Assembly (NCBI GenBank): GCA_016875395.1
Contig: VGRF01000017.1
Location: 31,798 to 95,797, forward strand
Direction: 5' to 3'
Length of the DNA stretch: 64,000 nucleotides
From: Deltaproteobacteria bacterium
GTDB lineage: Bacteria > Myxococcota_A > UBA9160 > UBA6930
Shown one piece after another: positions 50,673 through 61,194 of the stretch. The position numbers and the translations under genes were made by a program. Every line of letters begins with the position of its first letter. The stretch's first letter is position 1. The notes beneath the pieces are model-generated. The model was given only the letters and a program-made list of their open reading frames with translations, ran no database searches and had not been told where the DNA came from.

Positions 50673-53082
50673 TCAGCGCTCCACCGGCGCGAGGCGCACG
50701 CCGGCCGCTTCGCAGGGCTTCGCGTGCGCGTTCAGGGACGGAATCGCTTCGAGGGCGTCGCCCGGCATCAGCGCGCCTTCGCGGATCAGCGTGCGGTAGA
50801 TCTCGCTCGCTTCCGAGAGAGCGCGGCAGCCGCCTTCGGCGTCGCCCGCGGCAATGCGCGCGCGCCCGAGCACGACGGAGCACGATGCGAGGTCGCGCCG
50901 GCGGCCCGGATCGCCGGGAAGCCTCAGCGCTTCCGCGCGGTAGTGGCGCGCGATCGCCTCGAGCTCGGGGATCGCGTCCGCCACGCGGCCGGCATCGAGC
51001 CACGCCTCCGCGCGCGCCTGGCGTGTGACGCTGCGGTTGCGCAGCGTCACGTGATCGAGGTCTTCGAACACGCGCAGCCGTTCGGCCACCGCGACCGCCT
51101 CGTCGAAAATCGGAAGCGCCTCGGGAATTCGAGCGAGCGCGTGCAGTGTGGTCGCCACGGACCACTGGGTCAGCATGCGCAAGCGCAGCAGCCGCGAAGA
51201 GCTCGGGAAGCGCGGGCTCGCGGCGCGGATCACTTCATCTGCGGCGCGGTAGTGGGCGAGGGCGGCGTCGGGATCGCCACCGTAATAAACGCCATCTCCC
51301 AACCTCATGAGTGCGCGCGCACTCGCGCTCGCGTACGCCTCGCTTGCGCGCAGCTCGCTCGGCCAGGTCTCGAGCTGTTCGAGAAGTCGTTGGGCGCCGG
51401 CGGAGACTTCGCTCGGCGTGTGGGCGAAGTCGCGCACTTCGAGCGCGGCGATGCGTTGCTCGGCATCGATCAACCACCAGCGCTCGGATGGCGCGTCGCC
51501 ACGCGCCGCGTCGAGCAGCGTACGCGCCGCCTCGACCGCAGCTTCGGCGGCCGCGAGCTCCTGATCCGTCCACGTCGCGAGCCGTGCTTCGTAGACGCGA
51601 ATCTGCGCCAGCTCGATCATGGCCTCGGCGTGGCGCGGCGACTCCTCGAGAACGGAGGCGAGCAGCGCGCGCGCGCCGCAGGCTCGCGTGCGCCTCTTGC
51701 GGTTGCCCGAGGTTCGGCGTGAGTGGGACACCCTGCAGGCCGGCGAGCCGGCCGAAGCCGGCGGTCGCTTCGAGCCGCACTTCGAGCGGTGCGCTCGGCG
51801 ATGAGGCGAGCCGTTCGAGATAACGCTGCGCGCGGTCGACGACTTCGCGCCGGAGCGCGAGCGCTCCGGGCAAGTTCTGTAGCCCGTCGTAGAGCACGAA
51901 GATCTGGTAGCCCGCGAGCTCGCGCACCTCGTCGAAGCGCATGTCGGCCTCGCGCCGCGCACGCTCGGCGCGCAAGAAGAACGTCGTGCTGACGGTGCTC
52001 GCCACGACCAGCGCGACCGCCGCGGCGAGCTGCCACGGCCGGCGGCGCGCGAGCTTGCGGAGCCGAATCGCGAGAGTCGGCACGCGCGCGCGCACCAGCC
52101 GATCGCCGAGCGCCCGCTCGACATCTTCGCGCAGCGCCCCCACGCTTCCGTAGCGCGAGGCGGGGTCGACTGCGCATGCGCGCGCGACGATCGCGGCCAG
52201 ATCGTCGCGCAGGATGCGGGGCGCGATGTCGCGCGGCAGCTCGAGATCGGCGCGCTCCACGCCTAACAGCTCTGCGAGCATCACGCCCAAGCTGTACACG
52301 TCGCAGGCCACGCGCGGCGCCTCGCCGGCTGCCAGCTCGGGCGCCGCATAGCGAGGCGTCAGCGCGCGCGGGAGCTGCGCGTGCGCGTCATCCCCGCCGA
52401 TCAGGCGCGCGATGCCGAAATCGAGCAGCTTCGGCGCGCCGTCGCGCGTCACCAGCACGTTGCTCGGCTTCAGGTCCGCGTGGACGACGAGCTGCTGGTG
52501 CGCGAACTGCACCGCGCCGCACACCGCGGCGAACAGCGCGAGGCGCTCGCGCAAGCGCGGCTCCTCGGCGGCCCAATCCGCCAACGACACGCCGGCAATG
52601 TGCTCCATCACGATGTACGAGGCGCCGCTTGGGTCGACACCGCCGTCGAACAGCCGTGCGACGTGCGGGTGCTGCAGGCTCGCGAGGATTCTTCGCTCGG
52701 AGGAGAACTGCGCGAGCGCGCTCGCGGACAAGACGCCAGGGCGAATGAGCTTGATCGCGACGGTCTGCTCGAAGAGGCCGTCGTCGCGCTCGCCGCGGTA
52801 GACGGCGCCCATGCCGCCGACGCCGATCAGCTCGGCGAGGCGATAGGGTCCGATGCGCTCGGGGCGGCTCCAGTTCGCGGGCGGCTCGCTCGCGATCACG
52901 CGCGAGGCATCGCGGTCGGCAGCGAGCATGCGTTCCACCGCGCGCCGTAGCGCGACGTCGTCTCCGCACTGCGCCGCGAGTCGCGCGCTGCGCGCCGGCT
53001 CGGGCAGCTCGCTCAGCTCCTCGAACAGTGCGAGCGCACGCTCGTCGCGCGCGAGATCGCCGAGCTCGGGCGTGCGCGCCAC
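50673..53082 (-). pseudogene. Ser/Thr protein kinase with TPR sensor, frameshifted
   Basis: From a GTG at 53082 the frame encodes a PknB-type kinase (glycine loop GVGGMGAVYRG, VAIKLI lysine, HADLKPSNVL with Ala in place of the Arg of HRD, DFGIARLIG) and a transmembrane helix near 345-370 (WQLAAAVALVVASTVS). Near 51670 the frame is lost in a run of alternating G and C, and the homologous TPR region (ELAQIRVYEARLATW, SYSKMGD-like SEVSAGAQRLLEQ) continues in another frame to a stop at 50673. An added base or a lost GC dinucleotide explains it. Its partner is the ECF sigma factor just upstream; a transmembrane sensory kinase is likely. Confidence 0.8.
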
Positions 53083-53086
53083 GCGC

Positions 53087-53653
53087 TCACACCTCCTCGG
53101 CGTCGCCGCCGAGCCGCGCGAGCAGCCACGCGCGCGCCGCGCGCCACTGCCGCTTCACCGTGCGATCCGAAACTCCACGCACGCTCGCGATTTCTTCCAT
53201 CGTCAGCCCCGCGAAGAAGCGCATCTCGACGAGCTCCGCACGTTCACGCGAGATCTCGCGAAGCGCGGCGAGCGCTTCGTCGAGTGCTTCGATGTCGATC
53301 GCCTCGCGCGCAGAGTCGGGCCATCGCGTGACGAGCGTCGGCGCCTTGCGCTTCAGCGCGCGGGCCTTGCGCACTTCGTCGAGCAGCGCCTGCCGCATCA
53401 CCGTCGCCGCTACTGCGAGGAAGTGCACGCGGTCCTTCCAGACGATGTGCTCGATCTTGAGCATTCGCAGCACGGCCTCGTTGGCGAGCTCCGTGGGCTG
53501 GAGAATCTGCGCCGCGCTGTCACCGCTCAGGAGGCGCCGCGCGATCGTCCGCAGCTCTTCGTAGTAAGCGCCTAGAAGGGCGTCCTGCGCGAGGCGGTCG
53601 CCCGCTTGGAACGCGAGCCAAAGCGCGTCGGGGTCGCGCGGGGGAGACGCCAT
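53087..53653 (-). CDS. ECF-type RNA polymerase sigma factor
   Basis: A 188-residue ECF sigma factor: sigma2 region ALWLAFQAGDRLAQDALL with LQPTELANEAVLRML, and sigma4 MRFFAGLTMEEIASVRGVSDRTVKRQWRAARAW with the helix-turn-helix. The four-base gap and same direction with the kinase fit the sigma/kinase pairs known in Planctomycetes, Acidobacteria and delta-type genomes, in which the kinase signals to the sigma factor. The ATG at 53653 is used. Confidence 0.87.
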   Translation of the reverse strand: MASPPRDPDALWLAFQAGDRLAQDALLGAYYEELRTIARRLLSGDSAAQILQPTELANEAVLRMLKIEHIVWKDRVHFLAVAATVMRQALLDEVRKARALKRKAPTLVTRWPDSAREAIDIEALDEALAALREISRERAELVEMRFFAGLTMEEIASVRGVSDRTVKRQWRAARAWLLARLGGDAEEV

Positions 53654-53864
53654 CAGGTGCTCAACCCGCGCGGGCCGGGGTCATCGGCGGAGCGAGCGGG
53701 ATTCGGCGGCGCATCGCGTTCCTTCTGTTGTCGGTCGCGCCTGCCGCGGCGACCAGCGGGATCCCCGAGGTGGTTTGTGGCCGCAACGCCGCGATCGGCT
53801 CCCCCGCGCGCGCCCTGCAACGGGCGTGCAGCGCGCGAGCAACGCGGGCGCTACTCGCGCGGGC

Positions 53865-55814
53865 CTACTCCTCGTCCGTCGCCCTCAGCTTCGCGATCAC
53901 GTTCAGGTCCTCGAGCGTCGTCGTGTCGCCCACGGTCTCCTTGCCGGCGGCGATGTCCCGTAACAACCGCCGCATGATCTTCCCGCTGCGCGTCTTCGGG
54001 AGCGCCTCGGTGAAGCGGATGTCCTTCGGCTTCGCGAGCGCGCCGATCTGCTTCGTGACCATCTCGCGCACCGACTCCGCGAGCGCGGGTCCGAAGGGCA
54101 CGCCGCCGCGCGGCGTGACGAACGCGACGATCGCGGTGCCGGTGATCTCGTCGGGGCGGCCGACCACGGCGGCTTCCGCGACGTCGGGGTGCGCGACGAT
54201 CGCGCTCTCCACTTCCATCGTGCCGACGCGATGGCCCGAGATGTTCATCACGTCGTCGATGCGGCCCATGATCCAGAAGTAGCCGTCTTTGTCGCGGTGC
54301 GAGCCGTCGCCGGGGAAGTACGTGTTCTTCCACTTGCCCCAATAAGTCTGTTGGTAGCGCTCGTTGTCGCCCCAGATGCCGCGCAGCATGCCGGGCCACG
54401 GCTTCGTCACCGCGAGGAAGCCGCCGTTCGGCGGCTTCACCTCGCTGCCCGCTTCGTCGAGGATCGCCGCGTGCACGCCGGGGAACGGCAGCGTGCCGGA
54501 GCCGGGCTTCGTCGGCACCGCAGCGGGCAGCGGCGTGATCATGATTCCGCCCGTCTCCGTCTGCCACCACGTGTCGACGATCGGGCAGCGCTTCTTGCCG
54601 ATCACTTCGTGGTACCAGATCCACGCCTCGGGGTTGATCGGCTCGCCCACGCTCCCTAACAAGCGAAGCGACGAGAGATCGTGCTTGTTCGGGTGCTCGT
54701 CGCCGAGGCGGATGAAGGTGCGGATCGCGGTCGGCGCGGTGTAGAGGATGGTGACGCGCCAGCGCTCGATGATGTCCCACCAGCGATCCGCTGCGGGGTG
54801 CGTCGGCACGCCTTCGTACATGAGCACGGTCGCGCCGTTCGAGAGCGGGCCGTAGACGACGTAGCTGTGTCCGGTGATCCAGCCGATGTCGGCGGTGCAC
54901 CAGTACACGTCGCTGTCCTTGAGATCGAAGATCGCCTTGGCCGTCGTGGTGACGTGCGTGAGATAGCCGCCGGTCGTGTGCAGGATGCCCTTGGGCTTCC
55001 CCGTCGTGCCGCTCGTGTAGAGGATGAAGAGCGGGTGCTCGGCGTCGAGCTTCTCCGGCTTGCACTCGGCGGACGCGCCCTTCATCAGCTCGTGCCACCA
55101 CTGATCGCGGCCCGGGTGCATCGCGCACTCGCCGCCGGTGCGGCGCACGACGACGACATGCTCGACGTCCGTGCCGGCGCAGGCGGCGTCCACGGCCGGC
55201 TTCAGCGCGAAGGGCGCGCCGCGGCGGAAGCCGCCGTCGGCCGTAACAACTACCTTCGCGCCGGCGTCGTTGATGCGGTCGCGCAGCGCCTCGGCGCTGA
55301 AGCCACCGAACACGATCGAGTGCGGCGCGCCGATCCGCGTGCACGCCAGCATCGCGATCGCGAGCTCGGGAACGAGCGGCATGTAGAGCGCGACGCGGTC
55401 GCCGCGCGCCACGCCGAGCGACTTCAGCACGTTCGCGAACTTGCATACTTCGCGGTGCAGCTCGCCGTACGTGATCGTGCGCGTGTCGCCGGGCTCGCCC
55501 TCCCAGAGGATCGCGGCCTTGTTACGGCGCCAGGCGTTTTCGCCTTCGAGGTGACGGTCGAGGCAGTTGTACGAGACGTTGGTCTGCGCGCCGACGAACC
55601 ACTTCGCGAACGGCGGCTTCCAGTCGAGCACTCGCTTCCACGGGCGGAACCAGGCGACGTTCTGCTTCGCCATCTGCGCCCAGAACTTCTCGGGGTTCTG
55701 TCCGAGCTTCCGGTACTTCGCGACCTGCGCCGGCTTCCAGTTCGCTTGCTTCACGAACTCGGGCTTGGGCTTGAAGACGCGCTTCTCTTTGAGCAGGGAT
55801 TCGATGTCGGCCAC
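53865..55814 (-). CDS. acsA: Acetyl-CoA synthetase (AMP-forming)
   Basis: A 649-residue enzyme activating acetate to acetyl-CoA. Motifs include [57 protein letters not shown] and the acetylatable lysine in [12 protein letters not shown] near the end. Length is the standard 650. It is a single gene; ATG at 55814. A TAACAA motif lies inside. Confidence 0.93.
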   Translation of the reverse strand: MADIESLLKEKRVFKPKPEFVKQANWKPAQVAKYRKLGQNPEKFWAQMAKQNVAWFRPWKRVLDWKPPFAKWFVGAQTNVSYNCLDRHLEGENAWRRNKAAILWEGEPGDTRTITYGELHREVCKFANVLKSLGVARGDRVALYMPLVPELAIAMLACTRIGAPHSIVFGGFSAEALRDRINDAGAKVVVTADGGFRRGAPFALKPAVDAACAGTDVEHVVVVRRTGGECAMHPGRDQWWHELMKGASAECKPEKLDAEHPLFILYTSGTTGKPKGILHTTGGYLTHVTTTAKAIFDLKDSDVYWCTADIGWITGHSYVVYGPLSNGATVLMYEGVPTHPAADRWWDIIERWRVTILYTAPTAIRTFIRLGDEHPNKHDLSSLRLLGSVGEPINPEAWIWYHEVIGKKRCPIVDTWWQTETGGIMITPLPAAVPTKPGSGTLPFPGVHAAILDEAGSEVKPPNGGFLAVTKPWPGMLRGIWGDNERYQQTYWGKWKNTYFPGDGSHRDKDGYFWIMGRIDDVMNISGHRVGTMEVESAIVAHPDVAEAAVVGRPDEITGTAIVAFVTPRGGVPFGPALAESVREMVTKQIGALAKPKDIRFTEALPKTRSGKIMRRLLRDIAAGKETVGDTTTLEDLNVIAKLRATDEE

Positions 55815-55853
55815 GGGTTCTCCGGTCGAGCGCTGCTGACGAGCCGCGCGTGG

Positions 55854-57158
55854 TTAGGCCGCGTCGCGCACCCAGGCTTCGACGTCGGCGGGATGCTTCG
55901 GCACGAGCTGCGCAGTCAGGTTCTCGTGTCCGTCGGCGGTGATCACGATGTCGTCTTCGATGCGCACGCCGATGCCGAGGAATTCGCGCGGCGCCTTGTC
56001 GTCGTCGGCCGCGACGTAGAGGCCGGGCTCGACGGTGAAGCACATGCCGGGCGCGAGCGGGCGCGGCTTGCCGCCGACCGTGTACGCGCCGACGTCGTGC
56101 ACGTCGAGGCCGAGCCAGTGCGAGGTGCCGTGCATGTAGTACCTGCGGAAGGCCTCGCTCTTGATCAGGTCGTCGACGTCCCCTGACAAGAGGCCGAGCG
56201 ACACCATGCCCTCCGTCAGCTTCCGTACGCTCGCGTTGTGCACGTCGGGCAGCGTGGCTCCCGGCTTCGCGGCTTCGAGCGAAGCGAGCTGCGCGGCGAG
56301 CACGACCTCGTAGACCGCGCGCTGCGCGCCGCTGAACTGACCGCCGATCGGGTACGTGCGCGTCACGTCCGACGCGTACCCTGATAACTCGCAGGCGGCG
56401 TCGATCAGCAGCAGCTCGCCATTCGCGAGCTTCTGGTCGTTCGCGACGTAGTGCAGGCAGGTCGCGTTCCTGCCGCCGCCGCAGATGCTGCCGTACGCGG
56501 GGCCCGCCGAGCCGCGGCGCTTGAACGCGAACTCGAGCGCGGCCTGGATCTCGAACTCGAAGCGCCCCTCGTGCGCGATGCGCGCGGCCTCGCGGTGCCC
56601 CTCCGCCGTGATCGCGGACGCGCGGCGCAGGATCTCGACCTCGCCCGGCTCCTTGATCAGTCGCATCTCGTGCAGCACCGAGCGCGGATCGATCACCTGC
56701 GACGCGGGAATCAAGCCCTGGCGCGAGCGCTTGCGCAGCGACTCGAAGATCTCCGCGATCTTCGCGTCGAGGCGCGGGTCGCGGCCGAGCATGTGGTAGA
56801 CGCGCTCGGCGTGCTCGAGCATGCGCGGCAGCTCGGCGTCGAGCTGCTCGATCGGGAACGCCTCGCTCGCGCCGAAGTCGGACTTCGCGCCCTCGACGCC
56901 CGGCCGGTAGCCGTTCCAGATCTCGCGCTCGCGGTCGCGCGGTTCGACGAACAGCGTGTACTCGGGGCCGCCGTCCGTGCGCAGCACCGCGACGGCGTGC
57001 GGATGCGTGAAGCCCGTCAGGTAGAGGAAGTCGCTGTCCTGGCGGAACGGGAACTCGGTGTCGTTCGAGCGCGTGACGAGCCGCGCCCCCTGGATGATCG
57101 CGACCGCGCCCTGGCCCATCGCTTCGAGGAATCGTCTGCGGCGTTCGTTTTGGCTCAT
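55854..57158 (-). CDS. pepP: Xaa-Pro aminopeptidase (PepP, M24B)
   Basis: A 434-residue metalloaminopeptidase. Metal ligands appear in LLIDAACELSGYASDVTRTYP (two Asp), YMHGTSHWLGLDVHDVG (His), CFTVEPGLY (Glu) and GVRIEDDIVIT (Glu). N-terminal domain is complete (SNDTEFPFRQDSDFLYLTG). ATG at 57158. It removes the residue before proline from peptides. Confidence 0.92.
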   Translation of the reverse strand: MSQNERRRRFLEAMGQGAVAIIQGARLVTRSNDTEFPFRQDSDFLYLTGFTHPHAVAVLRTDGGPEYTLFVEPRDREREIWNGYRPGVEGAKSDFGASEAFPIEQLDAELPRMLEHAERVYHMLGRDPRLDAKIAEIFESLRKRSRQGLIPASQVIDPRSVLHEMRLIKEPGEVEILRRASAITAEGHREAARIAHEGRFEFEIQAALEFAFKRRGSAGPAYGSICGGGRNATCLHYVANDQKLANGELLLIDAACELSGYASDVTRTYPIGGQFSGAQRAVYEVVLAAQLASLEAAKPGATLPDVHNASVRKLTEGMVSLGLLSGDVDDLIKSEAFRRYYMHGTSHWLGLDVHDVGAYTVGGKPRPLAPGMCFTVEPGLYVAADDDKAPREFLGIGVRIEDDIVITADGHENLTAQLVPKHPADVEAWVRDAA

Positions 57159-57334
57159 CGCGGCACGGTAGGTGTGCCCTCGCGTAGCCTCAACGCTTCA
57201 CCGAGTGCGAACGCCTCTTCCTTGTTTACTTCGCATCGGGCTCGAAGACTCGCCCGCTGCTGCGCGCTTCGCTTGCATTCTCGGCCGACCTGGTTGGGAG
57301 GAGCGTTCGACTTCGAGGTTCTTCTGGCGGGTTC

Positions 57335-58435
57335 TCAGCGCGGCAGGCGCGGAGCCCGCTCGCACACCACCTCGATTCCGTCACAGCGAGTTGCGCAGAT
57401 GGCGTCGTTGCTGGCGACGGCGGTGTAGTAGAGGGCGGCTTCGCGCCTCGGGAGATCGAGGCGGCGCACTGCGCCTGCGGGCGTCGCGATGTGGACGGTG
57501 CCGCTCCAGCGCGTGACGACTGCGTGGCCTTGGGGGGTGAGCTTCACGTCTTGGGCGAAGTCGAGGGCTGCGGGGAACGCGTCGTCTAGCGGGATGAAGC
57601 GGCCGCCGAGTTGAAGTGGGCCGGCTGCGTCGGGTGGCAGGACGCGCAGCACGAGCAGGTCGGCGCTGCGCTCGACGAGGAAGCCGGCGCCGTCGGGCGC
57701 GAACGTCATGAATTGCAGCTCGGGGTCGCTCCAGCGTGCGAGCTCGCGGCCGTCGCGGAGCGAGATCACGCGCGCGTCGTGCGCGGGCGTGCCGCCGCTC
57801 GCCGGTAACAAGTCCGTGTTCAACCAGATCGCGCCCCTCGCGGCGTCGTAGGCGACGCTCTTGGCCGCGACGACGACGTCGTCGCTCGCGCGCAGCGCGT
57901 GCTCGATCAGCACTTCGCCGCGTTCGCTCAGCACCACGACGGAGCCGCTCGCGCCGCTGCGTCCGTAACGACTCGCGAGCACGCGGCCGTCGGGCAGCAG
58001 CGCGAGCTCGTTCAGCGCTTCGCCGGCGGCATCGAACCACTCGACGCGCCCGTTCGCGGGATCGACGCGGCCCGCGCGCTCCCAGAACGTGGTGAAGTAG
58101 AGCCAGCCGTTCGGGTGCGCGAGCACGTCCCACACGCCGGAGCGCGCGGGCGCAGCCGTGATCGCGAGCGGCGCGAGCATGCGTTCGCGCGCGAGATCGA
58201 AGCGCCCGACTTCGCGCGCGCCTGCGAAGCGAAGCTCGGCGCGCGGGTCGCCGCCCGCTTCGCGCAGCGCGCGCCAGAAGGGCGAGATGCCGAAGTAGAG
58301 GACGCCCGCGCGCGCGTCGCCGAACCAGGAGCAGGCTGCACTGCTCGCGGCGGATGCGGGAGTTGTTACTGGGGCTGGCTGCGCGCAGGCCGCGAGGGAT
58401 ACGAGAGCGGCGATCGCTCTCCAGCGCTTCCTCAG
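57335..58435 (-). CDS. Beta-propeller lipoprotein with a CTG start
   Basis: About 366 residues. A lipoprotein signal, RKRWRAIAALVSLAAC, is followed by a propeller with DVLAHPNGWLYFTTFWERAG and DLLVLRVLPPDAAGPL-type repeats. In this frame no ATG, GTG or TTG precedes the signal; the codon preceding RKRWRAI is CTG at 58435, overlapping the TGA of the upstream TonB receptor (CTGA). That is the same overlap geometry as the ATGA and GTGA junctions seen elsewhere. It probably receives or binds a ligand for the receptor, which is inference from position. Confidence 0.65.
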   Translation of the reverse strand: MRKRWRAIAALVSLAACAQPAPVTTPASAASSAACSWFGDARAGVLYFGISPFWRALREAGGDPRAELRFAGAREVGRFDLARERMLAPLAITAAPARSGVWDVLAHPNGWLYFTTFWERAGRVDPANGRVEWFDAAGEALNELALLPDGRVLASRYGRSGASGSVVVLSERGEVLIEHALRASDDVVVAAKSVAYDAARGAIWLNTDLLPASGGTPAHDARVISLRDGRELARWSDPELQFMTFAPDGAGFLVERSADLLVLRVLPPDAAGPLQLGGRFIPLDDAFPAALDFAQDVKLTPQGHAVVTRWSGTVHIATPAGAVRRLDLPRREAALYYTAVASNDAICATRCDGIEVVCERAPRLPR

Positions 58436-61070
58436 AACGGGCTCATCTCCTCGAAGGTTCCGCCCTCGAATTTCCAGCCGAGGCGGAAGCCGAAGGTGAG
58501 CGGCGTTGCGAGCCAGTAGTTCCTCGAGCGCCCGCCGGGCGCCGCGACCTGCGTGCGCACCTTCTCGTTGTTCTCGAGGTTCTGCGCGTAGACCTCGAAC
58601 CACACCGGCGTCTCCGTCACGTCCCAGCGCAGGCGCTCGTCGGTGCGCGTGTAGGCGCCCTGACGATCGAGCGGGCTCTCGTAGAGGCGGTAGAAGACCT
58701 CGTCGCGCCAGGCGAAGTCGACGCGTGGCGCCAGCGTGCCGGCCGCGAACTCGATCGCATACTCCGCCGACGCGCTGACCGTCCACTTCGGTGCGCGCGG
58801 GAGGCTCTGGCCGCGCAGGTTCGCCGGCAACACGCCGTCGCAGGTGGGGCCGACGCCGTGGCGATCGCCGACCGGCTTGAAGGCGCAGAACGAGGTCGGG
58901 TTGCTGACCGTGGGTGAGTTGTCCTGCGAGATGAAGTCCGACGTGATCCCGGTGTGTAGCCAGCCGAAGTTCGCGGAGAGCTGCAAACGCTCGACTGGAA
59001 GCGCGACGAGCTGAATCTCGACGCCCATCACCTCGGACTTCGGCACGTTCGTCGTCACCGTGACGTTGTTCTGCGTCTCGTTCGCGAAGCGCTTGTCGAA
59101 GTCGTAGTAGATGACGGAGGTGTTGAGGAAGAGGCGATCGTCGAAGAGCGAGTTCTTCGCGCCGATCTCGTAGGCGATGATCTCTTCCGAATCGAACGGC
59201 TCGACCACGAGAAAGTTGAAGCCGCCGTGCCGCTCGCCGGTGCTGACGTTGGCGTAGAAGAGCTGCCCTTCGGCCGGGCGGAACTCGAGGCGCACGCGGC
59301 CGGTGACCGACTCCCAGCGTTCGTCCTTCACGACCGGCGTCGTGTTCGCGGTGAACTGATTGAGATCGCCGCGCAGGGGAGGCCGGAACGCGGTGTTCGC
59401 CACGGTGACGGGCACTCCTCCGAACGCGGTTGCGAGAGGTGTGAGCAGAACGGTGCGAAGCAGGTTGAAGCACTGCGGAGCGGTGAGGCCCGGCACGATG
59501 GAGTTGCACGGCGTTCCGTTGTCCGTGAAGTCGAAGGGCTCGAGCAGCACGTCCCACTCGGTCACGTCGAGCATCTCGCGATCGGTGCGGCTGTAACGCA
59601 CGCCCGCGCTGAGCGTGAACTCGTCCAGCAAGTCGAAGCTCGCGTCGGCGAACACGCCGAGCGTCTCGGTGTCGACGTCGGAGCGCAGGCGAATGCCGGG
59701 CACGCTGTCGTCGAACGCCTGAAAGATGCAGGGGCCGCAGCAGCGCCGGATCATGTTCGGCGAGGCGGGGCTGAGCGGCGTCAGCACGTCGAACGCGTCG
59801 AAGATCTGGTAGTTCGCCGCCGCCGCGTTCTGCTGATAGAACCAGATCGGCACGTCGGTGTTCGGCGCTTCGTCGGTCTGATAGTTCGCACCGACGAGCC
59901 AAGTCAGGCGCCCGAGCCAGCCGTCGCTCTCGTACCGCGAGCGCAGCGTGGCTTCGCCGGTCCACGTCTTGTGCTTGTCGAGCAGCACGAGGCGGATCGC
60001 GTCGACGTCGGAGAAGTCCTCGTCGAAGTCGACCGCGTAGTCCCAATACTGGTAGTTGGCGTTGAGCTTCAGCTCGTGGTGCGGGATCTCGACCGCCAGG
60101 ATCGCCTGTCCCCAATAAGTCTCGTGGAACTGCTTGTGGTCGCGATTCGCGCGGTGCTTGCGCGGGTCGCTCGGCAGCGGAGTCGCGCCGCTGTAGTCGA
60201 CGCTCCCGAACAGCACAGACTGGCCGGCTGGGAGGGTCGGGTACTGCTGCAGCGGGCGGGATGTGCCGCCGTCATCGTTGTCCTTCGTCCACGCGCCGAT
60301 CAGGTCGAACGTCACCGACTCGGTGGGCACGTAGCGCACCGATGCGCGCAGGCTTACGCCGCCCGAGAGCGCGTTGTTGGTGAGCTCCTTGCGCAGTCCG
60401 TTCTGGCCCTCGAGCTCATACACGTTCGACGGAAACTCGCGCATGAACGCGATGCGCGCGGAGAGCTTCTCCTCAAGGAGCGGGATGTTCACGACGCCGC
60501 GCATGCGCAGGTTCTACCACCAGCCGATGTCGAGGTCGCCGCTCATCTCCCAGGTGTCGAGCTTCGGACGGCGCGTGTGGAAGTTCATCGAGCCGCCGGT
60601 GGAGTTGCGGCCATAGAGCGTGCCCTGCGGACCGGGCAGCACCTCGACGCGCTCGAAGTCGTGGAAGCCGAGCAGCGCGACCGCGATCTGCTCGACGTAG
60701 ATGTCGTTCACGTGCAGCTGAAAGCCAGGATCGATGCCGGGCCCCAGCACGTCGTGTCTTGCCCGAGGCCGCGCAGCGTGATCGCGGGCAAGCCGCCCGT
60801 CGCGACGAGACCGGGCACCTTCAGCTGGAGGTCGTACGCGTCCTGGATGTTGCCTTCGGTGAGCGCGTCGAGGGAGAACGCCGAGATCGTCTGCGCGACG
60901 TCCTGGAGGTTCTGCTCTCGCCGTTCGGCGGTGACGATGATCTCTTCGATGCCTCTCAGCTCGGGTCGCACTTCCGTTTGCGCGGTCGCCGGTGGCGACT
61001 CTTGGGCAGCGGCAGCAATCGAAAGAACGAACGAGATCGCGGCAGGAGCAAGCATGAGATGCGGGCGCAT
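58432..61070 (-). pseudogene. TonB-dependent receptor with a frameshift and an in-frame stop
   Basis: From an ATG at 61070 with signal peptide MRPHLMLAPAAISFVLSIAA the frame carries a TonB box (GIEEIIVTAERREQNLQD) and plug (QDAYDLQLKVPGLVATGGLP). Near 60755 a missing base moves the frame, after which GIDPGFQLHVNDIYVEQIAV and GPQGTLYGRNSTGG continue; at 60514-60516 a TAG stops it again (DIGWW-stop-NLRMRG). The barrel then continues to 58432, ending in GFRLGWKFE and an aromatic residue near the C-terminus. The intact neighbour at 61195 has corresponding sequence at both break points, so this copy is decayed or badly sequenced. Confidence 0.8.
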
Positions 61071-61194
61071 CGAGAACGTCCGTGGCACCCGATCGTGCCA
61101 CGGCGCGGGGACGCGCGGCGAGAGATTCCTGGCGTCTCGGAGCCACGCGCGAGCCGCTGCGCCCCTGCGAACGCGGTGGCTCAGCGGTGCGAGG

